64,000 bases of DNA from Treponemataceae bacterium (GCA_024402495.1 JAKSTR010000005.1:1-64000); one strand, 5' to 3'. Positions 1 through 9,079 are shown, numbered from the stretch's first letter. The notes: generated by a model not told the origin, from the letters alone. Numbers and translations are program-made.

Positions 1-1520
1 CGGCGGTTAAAAAGTTTTGTCAGCTCGTCTGTTTTTGCACTTAAAGAAAGACTTTCGTTGTCTTCCATAAGTTTCTGGTGCTGGTTCATTACTTTTGAAT
101 ATTCGTAGGCATTGCCCAGAATATCGGAAAAAATTTTAAGGTTTATTGCCGTAACAATATATTCACGGCTTTCTCCCTTGCAGATTATGTAGCCGTAATT
201 CTTGTCCCTTATAAAAATCGGGTGAATGTAATAAATGCCGGGCTGGTTCTGGTCGTATTCAGCCGGTATTATTCTGGAATCCAGATTAAACTCAAAGCCT
301 TTACCAAACTCAAAGGCTTCATAATTTTCTGCTGCCGAATTTACAAAAAGATTAAGCATGGCTTTTTCCGGCAGAACAAAATCGCAGGATTTGCGGATTA
401 TGAGCGGCTCGCAGTAAAGGCACACGGACATTTCTGAAATTCTGGAAAGTTTCATAGCAGGCTTCAGCACTTCTTGAACCGTTTCCAAAGAAATTTTACT
501 GTCTATCAGATTTATCATGCTGTAAATTTCAGAAAGAGCCTTTTGATGCTTTTTAATGCTGCTCATTTCCTTGCCGTACATTACTTCGTCTTTTTCAAAG
601 TATTTTCCATTGTAATCGTAGTAAGCAGTTGAATAGGAATTGCAGCTTATGCAGCCGCAGGACTGCCTGTAAACTGGATATGCCTTTGTTTTGTAAACAG
701 TTTCCGTTTCCTGATTTTTAAGCGTTTTATAAATAATTTCGGCAGCTTTTGTTCCAATTTCTGGAACAGCCTGATTTATCGTGGAAAGCCTTGGAAATAC
801 TTTTATTGCAAAATTGGAATCATCATAGCCGAAAATAACAACATCTTCCGGGCATTTTATTCCGATTTTTTCAAAAAGATAGATAACGCCGCCTGCCGTA
901 AAATCGTTTACGCAGCAAATTGCATCAAAATTTAAATCTTCTTTTGATTTTATAAAATTACCCAAAACTTCTTCTGCCGTACCTGGCGTAAAATCGCCGT
1001 CAAACACTAATTCCGGGTAAAAAGGCAAATCATGATTTTTAAGCGCCTGCTTAAAAGATTCCAGCCTCTCTTCAGATTCCGGCGAGCCGGAAAGTTTTGC
1101 CGTAAAAAAAGCTATGCGTTTTCTGTTGTGCCTGTTTTTTATATGTTCAATAACCTGGTCGTATGCAGAAACGCTTGAATTGAATGTATGCCTGCTTGAA
1201 GGAATGTTTATTTTGCGCGAAATGGAAATGACGGGTTTTCCGGAAAAAACCTGAAGTTCTTCGGAAAGTTTATCGAAATCAACGTAATTTGAAAAAGAGT
1301 TTGGAATGATTATCACGCCATCAATCTGCCGGCTGGTTAAAATTCTGGTAGAAAGCCAGAAATGATAATCGTAATTGCCTGCCTTTATAAGCGGAACGTT
1401 GACTGGCGCAACAATCAGGCGTACATCATCCTTGTCTTCAAAAAAATTGTATATTCCGTCTACAACAGTGTGATTGTAATTATTTATCAGGTCGTAAACC
1501 AATACCGCAACATTTAACAT
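1..1520 (-). CDS. LacI-type sensor domain fused to GGDEF, partial
   Basis: The frame starts at ATG 1520 and runs off the left edge (506 codons seen). Residues about 1-290 resemble the sugar-binding-protein fold of LacI regulators (DGVIIIPNS; VVIFGYDD; a conserved cysteine cluster QSCGCISC follows), but there is no N-terminal helix-turn-helix. A roughly 190-residue linker leads to TDELTKLFNR at the window edge, the usual opening of a GGDEF diguanylate cyclase domain. I infer a cytoplasmic ligand sensor that controls c-di-GMP synthesis rather than a DNA-binding repressor. No Shine-Dalgarno sequence precedes the ATG; a TAGAAT hexamer lies 8 bases upstream of it. The catalytic GGDEF residues are outside the window, so activity cannot be judged. 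Confidence 0.75.
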   Translation of the reverse strand, partial: MLNVAVLVYDLINNYNHTVVDGIYNFFEDKDDVRLIVAPVNVPLIKAGNYDYHFWLSTRILTSRQIDGVIIIPNSFSNYVDFDKLSEELQVFSGKPVISISRKINIPSSRHTFNSSVSAYDQVIEHIKNRHNRKRIAFFTAKLSGSPESEERLESFKQALKNHDLPFYPELVFDGDFTPGTAEEVLGNFIKSKEDLNFDAICCVNDFTAGGVIYLFEKIGIKCPEDVVIFGYDDSNFAIKVFPRLSTINQAVPEIGTKAAEIIYKTLKNQETETVYKTKAYPVYRQSCGCISCNSYSTAYYDYNGKYFEKDEVMYGKEMSSIKKHQKALSEIYSMINLIDSKISLETVQEVLKPAMKLSRISEMSVCLYCEPLIIRKSCDFVLPEKAMLNLFVNSAAENYEAFEFGKGFEFNLDSRIIPAEYDQNQPGIYYIHPIFIRDKNYGYIICKGESREYIVTAINLKIFSDILGNAYEYSKVMNQHQKLMEDNESLSLSAKTDELTKLFNR

Positions 1521-1846
1521 ATGGTTTTATTCTACCACAGCATTCAATAATTTGCATTTGAAAATAAATGGTTTTTGCATATTGAAATACAACCGCAAAC
1601 AGTCAGGGCTTTACGGCAACGTTAAGACGGCGGCATGCACAAACGCATTTTTAAATTGTTATATTTCAACAAATTGAAATTTACAGGCATATAAAAAAAC
1701 AGCTTTTTAATATTTTCATAACTCGACATTTGTGCAAATAGTTTGTATATTAGTTATATCAGTTTGAAAAAAATGGCGAATTCCAAACACTTTCCGGCGT
1801 TCACCGTTCTTAAATAAATACCACTTGTTCAAAAAAAGAGGAAAAT
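1521..1846. other. Intergenic region, divergent promoters
   Basis: This 326-base AT-rich gap separates the leftward sensor/GGDEF gene from the rightward zinc-ribbon pair. Apart from the promoter candidate at 1723-1751 and a possible -10 box (TAGAAT, minus strand, 1529-1534), I see no gene or RNA element in it. Confidence 0.5.
1723..1751 (+). promoter_or_regulatory. Candidate promoter for zinc-ribbon pair
   Basis: TCGACA (1723-1728), 17 bases, then TATATT (1746-1751). Transcription would start near 1758, giving a leader of about 90 bases before the ATG at 1847, which has an AGAGG ribosome site. Confidence 0.45.
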
Positions 1847-2068
1847 ATGCCTACTTACGATTACGAATGTGAAGACTGCGGCTATAAATTTGAAGCTTTT
1901 CAAAAAATGTCTGACCCTGCCTTAACGGAATGCCCGAAATGCGGCAAAGGGGTTCATAAAGTTCTTAGTGCCGGAATTGGTATTAGTTTTAAGGGTTCCG
2001 GCTTTTATGTTAACGATTCCGGCAGTTCGTCGCCTAAATCTTGCGACAACTGTTCTAAGTGTTCTTAA
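1847..2068 (+). CDS. FmdB-type zinc-ribbon protein
   Basis: A 73-residue protein opening with MPTYDYECEDCG, the hallmark of the FmdB/CxxC_CxxC_SSSS zinc-ribbon family. One zinc site is made by C8/C11 and C29/C32, followed by the family's GSGFYVND stretch and a serine-rich tail. The C-terminus adds an unusual short cysteine cluster (CDNCSKC). The family is widespread and small; its biochemical role is not settled, with regulatory or metal-binding roles proposed. It starts at ATG 1847 behind AGAGG and is followed directly by a second zinc-ribbon gene, so the two are probably cotranscribed. Confidence 0.85.
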   Translation: MPTYDYECEDCGYKFEAFQKMSDPALTECPKCGKGVHKVLSAGIGISFKGSGFYVNDSGSSSPKSCDNCSKCS

Positions 2069-2082
2069 TTTTGGCGGAAACT

Positions 2083-2448
2083 GTGAGTAACAATAAGAAG
2101 CCCAGATTTTTCTGTAATTTTTGCGGTGCCGAAGTTGACCGCAACGCGACTTTCTGCAAGCGCTGCGGCAAGTTTTTTGAATCGGTTTTCTGCCCGAGAT
2201 GCGGCAAAAAAGGCAACCCGGATACTTTCAGCAACGGATGTCCGCAGTGCGGCTACGCTTTTGACGGCAGTGATTTGGCAGGCAGTTCCGGCGGCGGCAA
2301 GAACGGCTTAAAATATTCCGGCGGCAAATGGCAGAAAAAGAAAGCAAAAACAAAAGACGACCTGCCTTTCTGGATGATTCTGGTTGTGATTATTGCTTTT
2401 ATGGCAATTGCCGCGTTCATTTTGTTCTATTTCAGAACCAAGATTTAA
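2083..2448 (+). CDS. Double zinc-ribbon membrane protein
   Basis: About 121 residues. Four CxxC pairs (C11/C14, C25/C28, C37/C40, C53/C56) form two zinc ribbons, then comes a Gly/Ser-rich and Lys-rich linker and a C-terminal transmembrane helix (about residues 94-116) with a short basic tail. I infer a membrane-anchored protein with its zinc ribbons in the cytoplasm. I chose GTG 2083, behind GGCGGAAA; an upstream GTG at 2059 in the same frame would overlap the previous gene by 10 bases. No specific function is recognisable. Confidence 0.75.
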   Translation: MSNNKKPRFFCNFCGAEVDRNATFCKRCGKFFESVFCPRCGKKGNPDTFSNGCPQCGYAFDGSDLAGSSGGGKNGLKYSGGKWQKKKAKTKDDLPFWMILVVIIAFMAIAAFILFYFRTKI

Positions 2449-2474
2449 CTTAAACTGAATATTTTTCAAGGTAC

Positions 2475-2508
2475 AAAAAAAGCTTCTCGCAGACGAGAAG
2501 CTTTTTTT
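2475..2508. terminator. Bidirectional intrinsic terminator
   Basis: A perfect stem AAGCTTCTCG/CGAGAAGCTT with a 4-base loop is flanked by A and T runs. It sits between convergent genes and can end transcription from both sides. Confidence 0.9.
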
Positions 2509-2526
2509 ATTGGATTTGACACAAAA

Positions 2527-3141
2527 TTACAATATTTGCAGCTGAAGTTCGCTGGTGCCATTATGCAAAACTTTCAGCAATGGTTCGGTAACAGCATGAC
2601 CTATTTTAAGCGTGCTGGATTTTATTACCGTTCCGTTTTTTATGTCAGCAATTATACCGGCTTTTTCGGGCTTAAAAATTACAATTGAACCGTACATGCC
2701 GGTAATCTGACCTGTTACGATACCGTAAGTTGCCGGATGACGGAAAGCCAGTGAAACGGCTTCTTTTTCGCTTACCAGATGGTTCTGTGCAAGCAGATTG
2801 TAAATAACCTTTTCATCGCTTTCGTTTAATTCCGGCTGAATAATCCGCGAAACGCCCAAACACCGGGCTTTGTCCTGTTCCGCATCGTCAAGGCTAGAAC
2901 CGATAAGCAGGACGATTAAATCTTCAAACTTTTCATCGCTTCTGACATACTGCAAAATGGTTTTCCACAAACGCGGAAAATCATTTGCATTAAGTACCAG
3001 AACATGCGGACGGATTTCATCCAGATTATCCATGGCTTTTACAGGCCAGTGATAGAAAATGTTTTCACTACCGACACTTTTTAAATATTCCGCACAACGA
3101 GCAGTGTCAGTTTCTTTGCCGGTAATGAACATTGTTTTCAT
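2527..3141 (-). CDS. Receiver-like hypothetical protein
   Basis: 204 residues without signal peptide or membrane segment. The N-terminal 120 residues have the alternating pattern of a response-regulator receiver fold (hydrophobic strands MFITG, VLVLNAND, LIVLLIGSS and a late GVSRIIQP), but I do not see the acidic pocket and phospho-acceptor Asp clearly, so it may be a pseudo-receiver. The last 80 residues are beta-rich (GIVTGQITGMYGSIVIF) and could form a small barrel such as PilZ; the PilZ RxxxR motif is not evident. Its ATG overlaps the stop of the upstream secreted-protein gene by 4 bases, so the two are translationally coupled. Confidence 0.6.
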   Translation of the reverse strand: MKTMFITGKETDTARCAEYLKSVGSENIFYHWPVKAMDNLDEIRPHVLVLNANDFPRLWKTILQYVRSDEKFEDLIVLLIGSSLDDAEQDKARCLGVSRIIQPELNESDEKVIYNLLAQNHLVSEKEAVSLAFRHPATYGIVTGQITGMYGSIVIFKPEKAGIIADIKNGTVIKSSTLKIGHAVTEPLLKVLHNGTSELQLQIL

Positions 3142-4169
3142 TCTGTTCCCAAGTTTTCTACGCTGTAGTTATAAATCTGCCAGATGCCGTCGCGCTGGCG
3201 GACAAAATATGTATAGCGCTTGATTTCTTTGAAATTATCATAGGTAAACCATTCGCGAACGGTAACCGTACCTTCGGTTGTGGTATACATTGTTTTTTCA
3301 ATTTCAAATGAAGTTGGAATTGCTACAATATCTTTGTCAATGCGAGACTGACGCAAATCGATTTTGTAGTTTTCTATCATACGTGCGCGCTGGTCTGCAC
3401 TTTCTGCGCGGTATTTGCGCTTGCGTGCCGGGTCGCTTGCATAAAGTTCTTCTACATCAAGATAAAGGAAATACTGATCCCACAGGCTTTTCTGCCGCGC
3501 GATAATTGTCTGTTCAACAACCTTGTCCGGCGAAATTGGCTGCGGTTTAAGCAGTTCGGTTTCTGTTGCAGTCAACGGCAGCGAAGTCATTGAAGCTGCG
3601 CTTGGCGAAGGTTTAACTTCCAGTGTAAGGCGGTTTGTAACAATACAGCCGTTCTGAACATTGTTCATGCTAACTTTGATTGCACCGCTTTCGTTTTTGT
3701 TTTCAAGCGTAACCTGCTGGCTGCGGAACAATTCAGGATAGAAGCGAAGTTCAATGTAGTAAATTGCCGGTTCCGGAATTACGAGATAGTCTTTCAGGTT
3801 TTCAACAAAAGAATATTCTTCTCCAGCTTCCAGGGCAATTTCTCTAAAGAAAACCGTCTGGTTTGTGCTGCGCTTGCGGATAAAATTATCTGTATGTGCA
3901 AGCCTGCTATTTTTTACAGTGTAGCCTGTAAAATCAACACTGAACATACGGTCGTCAGCAAGCTTAAACCGTACAGTTTCAGAGCCATTGTTAGCAATCG
4001 TTACTTTTACAAACACAGGGTTATCCTGGCTGTTGCCCGGATAGTACATAGTTTTATCATAAAATTTGATAGAAACATTAGCACCAGCAACAGATGCGGA
4101 ATTCTGTGCCCATAATTGTTGTGCAAAGATTGCAAAAATCGTTATAATACAAATTAGGGTACGTTTCAC
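3138..4169 (-). CDS. Secreted protein, spirochaete type
   Basis: 343 residues from GTG 4169, which sits behind AGGAGA at a good distance; the longer frame upstream would destroy the signal peptide. Residues 1-22 (basic start, hydrophobic core, WAQ) form a secretion signal. The N-terminal half is a beta-sandwich-like region with patterns similar to BsuPI-type domains (VTIANNGSETVRF; a proline-rich IYYIELRFYPE). The C-terminal part (about 270-343) looks like an accessory beta-rich domain. Function is unknown. Only 34 bases separate this start from that of the divergent mfd gene, so promoter elements must overlap coding sequence. Confidence 0.65.
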   Translation of the reverse strand: MKRTLICIITIFAIFAQQLWAQNSASVAGANVSIKFYDKTMYYPGNSQDNPVFVKVTIANNGSETVRFKLADDRMFSVDFTGYTVKNSRLAHTDNFIRKRSTNQTVFFREIALEAGEEYSFVENLKDYLVIPEPAIYYIELRFYPELFRSQQVTLENKNESGAIKVSMNNVQNGCIVTNRLTLEVKPSPSAASMTSLPLTATETELLKPQPISPDKVVEQTIIARQKSLWDQYFLYLDVEELYASDPARKRKYRAESADQRARMIENYKIDLRQSRIDKDIVAIPTSFEIEKTMYTTTEGTVTVREWFTYDNFKEIKRYTYFVRQRDGIWQIYNYSVENLGTE

Positions 4170-4203
4170 ACCAATTCTCCTGCTTAAATATCGGAATACT
4201 TTT

Positions 4204-7200
4204 ATGAATACCTTACAGTCTAGTTCTTTACAAAAGCACATTCATGCGTGGAAAAATATGCAAGATGTAATTTCTTCCATTAAAGAGGAAAATTTTCCTT
4301 ACGAAATTGAAGGATTACAGGGCGGTTTATCGGCATTCTTTATTGCAGAACTTTTGCAAAACCGCAGAAATGATTTAATGTCCAGCATTCAGTATAAAAA
4401 TGCCATGCCGTTAAGCAATGCTTCGGATTTTCTTCTGGTTGTGCCAACCGAAAAAGACGCAGAAACATTAAGCGAAGACTTAAAAAGTATTTTTAACGAT
4501 GCGGAACCTGTTGCCGCCCGCACGGTTTTAAACGACGAAAATCCTGAACCGAATAAAAAGCGCACGAATATGGAAGAAAACGGCAATATGCCGGAAATTT
4601 TGCAGCTTCCATGGTGGGGTCTGGTACCATACCGCGCCGCTTCTACCGGTTCGCTTGTATTTGGTGAACGCGCCGGCGTTTTGTCAAAACTTGCACAGGA
4701 CGGCACGGAAATTTTCAGGCGCACTACCCGTTCCAAAATATTCATTACAACCCAGCGCTCGCTGCAAAGCCCGGTACCGCCAAAAGAATACATAAAAAGC
4801 CTTTCGCTCACGGTAAAAAAAGGCGAACAGTTTGACCCGCAGTCATTTGCAAGCCTTCTTGCAGAACGCGGCTATCTGCGCGTACCGCGCGTTTCGGTGC
4901 GCGGCGAATTCACCTTGCGCGGCGAAGTTCTGGATATTTTTATGCCCGGCGAAGACGCGCCGCACCGCATTCAGTTTGATTTTGACCAGATTGAAAAAAT
5001 AAAGACATTCAACGTAATCAGCCAGACCTACGACAGCGACAGCGCCGAAAGCGAAAGCCTGCTGATTTACCCGATGAAGGAAGTTATCTGGAACGATGAA
5101 CTTACGGGGCATCTGGAAAAGGCAATTGAAAAACGCAGCGAAGATTTTGGCGATGACAAAAACACCTTCAAAGAAGGTCTGGAAGAATTTTTAAGCAAAC
5201 TTTACATCAGCAAACAGGCTGAAGGCGAAGAAATGTTCTATTCCATGACTTTTGAAGAAATATATGGAAGAAAATATTCAATTATTGATTATCTGGGCAG
5301 CGACACGACGGTAATCTATCTGGATTATGACCGCCTGAACAATGCGCAGGAAAGTTTTGACCGCGAATATGACGGTTTGTATAAAAAAGCCCGCGCCGTT
5401 TCTCCCGTGCCAAAACCAAAAGACATTCTGCTGGACTTTAAGGCTGTAAACGGGCTTTCTGAAAACGGAAAACAAATGCGCAATTTGTACATCCGCTCAA
5501 TTCATTCAACCCAAATACCGGGCAGCCAGCATTTAACTTTTACAAGCGATGCGCCAAAAGGTTTTTTCGGCAACATAAACTTTTTAACAGAACAGATTAC
5601 AGAATTATTGAACGACGACTGGAAAATTTACGTTTATGCGGATTCGGTAAACCAGGCTTTGCGCATTAAAGAACTTTTGCGCGATCTGGAAACCTGCGTT
5701 CTTCCGCTTCCGCTTTCTGCCGGGTTTGGCATACCGGATGAAAAAATTCTTGTCATTCAGGAAAACGAAATTTTCGGCAGGCGCAGGCTGACGCCCAAAA
5801 CAACCCGCCACGCAAAAAGCGCCGTAATTGATACGTTTGTAGAATTAAACCCCGGCGACTATGTTGTTCACGTAAATTACGGCATTGGTCTTTTTAAAGG
5901 CATAGAACGCGTAAAGGCACTTGGCAACGAGCGCGACTACATAAAAATTGAATACGCCGAAGAAGAAAACGTTTTCATTCCAATTGAACAGGTAAACCTC
6001 GTCCAGCGCTATATCGGCAACGAAGGCAACGCGCCAAAACTAGACCGAATCGGTTCAAAATCATGGGAAAACCGCAAAAACAAGGTAAAAAAAGACGTTG
6101 AAGACATTGCAGACCGGCTTATTGAACTTTATTCAAAGCGCAAGACAGCCCGCGGTTTTCCGTTTCCAAAAGACAACGAATTTCAGATTGCATTTGAAGC
6201 CGCCTTCCCCTATGACGAAACTGACGACCAGCTGACCTGCATTGCAGACGTAAAAGCCGATATGGAAAAACCCGTGCCGATGGACAGACTTGTTTGCGGC
6301 GATGTCGGTTACGGCAAAACAGAAATTGCAATGCGTGCAGCTTTTAAAGCCGTTATCGGCGGCAAACAGGTGGCATTCCTTGCCCCGACAACCATTCTTG
6401 CAGAACAGCATTACGAAAACTGCGTGGAACGGTTTCAGAATTTTCCGGTACGCATAGCCCATATGTCGCGTTTTGTAAGCAATGCAGACCAGAAGAAAAT
6501 ATTAAAGCAGCTTGCCGCCGGCGAAATTGACATTCTGGTAGGCACGCACCGCATCATTCAAAAAGACGTGGCTTTTAAAGACCTTGGCCTTATGATTATC
6601 GACGAAGAACAGCGCTTCGGCGTAAAGGACAAGGAGCGCCTTAAAGAACTTAAAAACAGCATCGATTCCCTTGCAATGAGCGCAACGCCGATTCCGCGCA
6701 CTTTGCATATGTCGCTTTTAAAAATACGCGACATGAGTATTTTAAATACCGCCCCGCACAACCGCCACCCGATAGAAACAATCATCGACGCATACAACGG
6801 CGACCGTGTTGCAAGCGCAATCCGGCGCGAAGTTGAACGCGGCGGACAGGTTTTCTATCTGCACAACCGCGTAGAATCTCTTGAAGAAGTGCGCCTGAAA
6901 TTGCAGCATCTTGTTCCGGAAATGCTCATCGATACGGCACACGGACAGATGTCATCAACCGAGCTTGATGACATTTTCCGCCGCTTCAAGATGGGCGGTT
7001 TCCACGTGCTGGTTTCCACCACCATCATCGAAAACGGCATCGACATTCCGAACGTAAACACAATCATCATTGACCGCGCCGATATGTACGGAATTTCGCA
7101 GTTGTACCAGCTGCGCGGACGCGTTGGACGCAGCGACCGCAAGGCATATGCATATATGCTTTACCCGGAAAATAAAGTGCTTAGCGAAATTGCAATGAAA

Positions 7201-7842
7201 CGCCTGCAGGTCATCAGCGACTTTACTGAACTTGGCGCGGGATTTAAAATTGCAATGAAAGACATGGAAATCCGCGGAGCCGGAAACCTGCTTGGCAAAG
7301 ACCAGAGCGGCGACGTTTATTCCGTCGGGTTCGACCTTTACCTTCACCTGCTCGAAGAAGCAATTCAGCGCCGTTCCAACGAAAATTATCAGGAAGCGCC
7401 GGATGTTCTTCTTGAACTTGAATATACCGGCTTCATTCCGGAAACTTACATCGTAAATCCGCAGACCAAAATGGAAATTTACAAGAAAATCGCTTCGGTT
7501 TCTACCGGCGACGAGCTTGAACGGGTTTACAACGAGCTTAACGACCGTTTCGGTCCGATTCCGGACGAAGTACAAAGCCTTCTTGCCCTTGCAGAAATCA
7601 GAATTATCTGCAAGAAACTGAATATTTTAACGCTAAAAGAACGCGGCGGCATTGTTCAGGTTGAATTTGCAAAAGTTGCCCAGCTTTCAATTGAAAAAGT
7701 TATGAAGCTTATAAGCGAAAGCGCCGGCAAAGTAACCTTAGACAACAAGCACCAGAATTTTATGCTGCTAAAAACCGGCAAAATCGGCTTAAAAGAAAAA
7801 AGCGAATTTATACGCCAAAAGCTGGAATATCTGGTCGGATAA
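4204..7842 (+). CDS. mfd: Transcription-repair coupling factor Mfd
   Basis: A 1212-residue protein. The N-terminal third resembles the UvrB-homologous and RNAP-clearing modules (an LPWWGLVPY stretch and a VRGEFTLRGEVLDIF motif). The middle GDYVVHVNYGIGLFKGI is the RNA-polymerase-interaction domain. The helicase core has Walker A GDVGYGKTE near residue 700, DEEQRFG near 800, and motif VI QLRGRVGRS; a TRCF C-terminal domain ends the protein. Mfd uses ATP to push RNA polymerase off DNA lesions and recruits UvrA. I chose ATG 4204, since upstream in-frame codons lie inside the divergent gene; the ribosome site is weak (GGAA). Confidence 0.97.
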   Translation: MNTLQSSSLQKHIHAWKNMQDVISSIKEENFPYEIEGLQGGLSAFFIAELLQNRRNDLMSSIQYKNAMPLSNASDFLLVVPTEKDAETLSEDLKSIFNDAEPVAARTVLNDENPEPNKKRTNMEENGNMPEILQLPWWGLVPYRAASTGSLVFGERAGVLSKLAQDGTEIFRRTTRSKIFITTQRSLQSPVPPKEYIKSLSLTVKKGEQFDPQSFASLLAERGYLRVPRVSVRGEFTLRGEVLDIFMPGEDAPHRIQFDFDQIEKIKTFNVISQTYDSDSAESESLLIYPMKEVIWNDELTGHLEKAIEKRSEDFGDDKNTFKEGLEEFLSKLYISKQAEGEEMFYSMTFEEIYGRKYSIIDYLGSDTTVIYLDYDRLNNAQESFDREYDGLYKKARAVSPVPKPKDILLDFKAVNGLSENGKQMRNLYIRSIHSTQIPGSQHLTFTSDAPKGFFGNINFLTEQITELLNDDWKIYVYADSVNQALRIKELLRDLETCVLPLPLSAGFGIPDEKILVIQENEIFGRRRLTPKTTRHAKSAVIDTFVELNPGDYVVHVNYGIGLFKGIERVKALGNERDYIKIEYAEEENVFIPIEQVNLVQRYIGNEGNAPKLDRIGSKSWENRKNKVKKDVEDIADRLIELYSKRKTARGFPFPKDNEFQIAFEAAFPYDETDDQLTCIADVKADMEKPVPMDRLVCGDVGYGKTEIAMRAAFKAVIGGKQVAFLAPTTILAEQHYENCVERFQNFPVRIAHMSRFVSNADQKKILKQLAAGEIDILVGTHRIIQKDVAFKDLGLMIIDEEQRFGVKDKERLKELKNSIDSLAMSATPIPRTLHMSLLKIRDMSILNTAPHNRHPIETIIDAYNGDRVASAIRREVERGGQVFYLHNRVESLEEVRLKLQHLVPEMLIDTAHGQMSSTELDDIFRRFKMGGFHVLVSTTIIENGIDIPNVNTIIIDRADMYGISQLYQLRGRVGRSDRKAYAYMLYPENKVLSEIAMKRLQVISDFTELGAGFKIAMKDMEIRGAGNLLGKDQSGDVYSVGFDLYLHLLEEAIQRRSNENYQEAPDVLLELEYTGFIPETYIVNPQTKMEIYKKIASVSTGDELERVYNELNDRFGPIPDEVQSLLALAEIRIICKKLNILTLKERGGIVQVEFAKVAQLSIEKVMKLISESAGKVTLDNKHQNFMLLKTGKIGLKEKSEFIRQKLEYLVG

Positions 7843-7848
7843 TTTTTA

Positions 7849-7894
7849 CAAAGCCTCTGGTGCCAAAACTGGGCATCCGGGGCTTTTTATATTT
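7849..7894 (+). terminator. Terminator after mfd
   Basis: An imperfect hairpin with outer arms AAAGCC/GGGCTTT, inner arms TGCC/GGGCA and a T-rich tail directly follows the mfd stop. Confidence 0.6.
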
Positions 7895-8053
7895 TGGAGT
7901 TCCCAGTTTTTCAGGTTCGCTATTCCAAATTTTTTGCCATATCGAATTTATTATGGAATTAAATTTCTGCAAAAACCGCGGCGTTTGCAAAAAACCGGTA
8001 TTTTTTTATTATTCATTTTTTGCAAAAAAAACTAAAAAAAATATAAAAAGTAA

Positions 8054-8082
8054 TTGACTAAAAATGTGCATTTTGGTACTGT
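8054..8082 (+). promoter_or_regulatory. Candidate promoter of tRNA-Gly
   Basis: TTGACT (8054-8059), a 17-base spacer and TACTGT (8077-8082). The predicted start near 8089 lies about 40 bases before the tRNA. The -10 match is only moderate. Confidence 0.45.
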
Positions 8083-8130
8083 TAATCATCAGCTAACGCA
8101 ACAGCGTAACGCTGAAAGATACTGAACCTT

Positions 8131-8202
<72 letters not shown>

Positions 8203-8204
8203 TA

Positions 8205-8230
8205 AAGAGCCTTAAAAAAGGCTCTTTTTT
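8205..8230 (+). terminator. Terminator after tRNA-Gly
   Basis: Stem AAAGAGCC/GGCTCTTT with an 8-base A-rich loop and a run of T residues, two bases after the tRNA. Confidence 0.9.
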
Positions 8231-8405
8231 TATACCCAAAACGTTTTGCGGCAAAATATTCAGCCTTCCCGCCCTGCACTAAAACCATAAAAACCCACAA
8301 TTTTGAAAAAACCTTAAAAAATCCCAAATCTTTGTACAAAAACCGCAATTGCTTTATTTTTCAATTTATTTGATAATAAAAACAAGTTTTTTAATGGAGG
8401 ATTTT

Positions 8406-8627
8406 ATGCCGCACATAACTGTACAAATGTACCCCGGCAGAACAGACGAACAAAAAGCCGCCTTGGCAAAAGCGCTGGCAGAAACAGCAAGCAAAAGCTT
8501 ACACCGCGAAATTGAACATTTTTCTGTAAGCGTTGTTGACGTGCCGCAGGATGAATGGAAAGAAAAAGTTTACAATTCTGCCGCAGATCCAAACAACAAA
8601 GAGGTTTTTGTTCGCCCGGGATATTGA
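8406..8627 (+). CDS. 4-oxalocrotonate tautomerase family protein
   Basis: A 73-residue protein starting MPHITVQMYPGRT. After Met removal, Pro1 would be the catalytic amino-terminal proline that defines this family, which interconverts enol and keto forms. The GRTDEQKAALAKAL helix and the VSVVDVPQDEW segment fit small tautomerases, which act as multimers. I chose ATG 8406 because GGAGG lies just ahead of it; the longer frame upstream lacks one and would bury Pro1. It is monocistronic. The physiological substrate is not indicated by its neighbours. Confidence 0.9.
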   Translation: MPHITVQMYPGRTDEQKAALAKALAETASKSLHREIEHFSVSVVDVPQDEWKEKVYNSAADPNNKEVFVRPGY

Positions 8628-8636
8628 TTTTTAATA

Positions 8637-8661
8637 AAAGCCGCCTGTCCGGGCGGTTTTT
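8637..8661 (+). terminator. Terminator after tautomerase
   Basis: Stem CCGCC/GGCGG with a short loop, then a T-rich run, starting 10 bases after the stop codon. Confidence 0.8.
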
Positions 8662-8971
8662 GTATTTAAGGTTCTATGCGCCGCATACCTTGCCCCAACA
8701 TTTTTTTTATTCGTCTGACAGAATTGATTTTACGGCATTGTTCGGTCTTTGGCTCTGATTGTCTGTTTAGGCGATTTTTGCGAAATATGCGTATAATTTT
8801 AAAGCTTTATTTGACAATTGCCCCAAAAAAAACTGCAAAATCGTTTATTTTCTTCCATTAATTGTATAAAAATAAAACAACGCTCAAAAATATGTCCGGC
8901 ATCGTAAATTTTCTTTTTCATTTTTGAAGCGGTTTACCTGCAATTTTAGTAAAAATTTATAATAAATTTTG
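8662..8971. other. Intergenic region without recognised features
   Basis: About 310 bases of AT-rich sequence between the tautomerase terminator and the cellobiose phosphorylase promoter. Short open frames here lack ribosome sites and look random. I see nothing else. Confidence 0.5.
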
Positions 8972-9000
8972 TTGACAAATCAAAAGTTGAATGCTAGATT
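8972..9000 (+). promoter_or_regulatory. Strong promoter of cellobiose phosphorylase
   Basis: A consensus TTGACA (8972-8977), 17-base spacer and TAGATT (8995-9000) preceded by TGC, an extended -10. Transcription should start near 9007, inside the palindrome at 9004-9030. Confidence 0.8.
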
Positions 9001-9003
9001 ATG

Positions 9004-9030
9004 GTTAGTTGATTGATACAATTAACTAAC
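9004..9030. promoter_or_regulatory. Operator-like inverted repeat
   Basis: Arms GTTAGTTGATT and AATTAACTAAC match in 10 of 11 pairs around a 5-base spacer. The site covers the predicted transcription start, where a bound protein would block initiation. A sugar-responsive repressor is the likely ligand, but no regulator gene is adjacent. Confidence 0.7.
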
Positions 9031-9079
9031 TCGAAAGAGTGTCTGGTAAATCTGCCGGACAAAGATAGGAGAACATTAA

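Noticed and set aside
6955-7575. 206-codon minus-strand frame inside mfd
   Set aside because: It is an antisense shadow of the conserved helicase core; no ribosome site and no recognisable domain.
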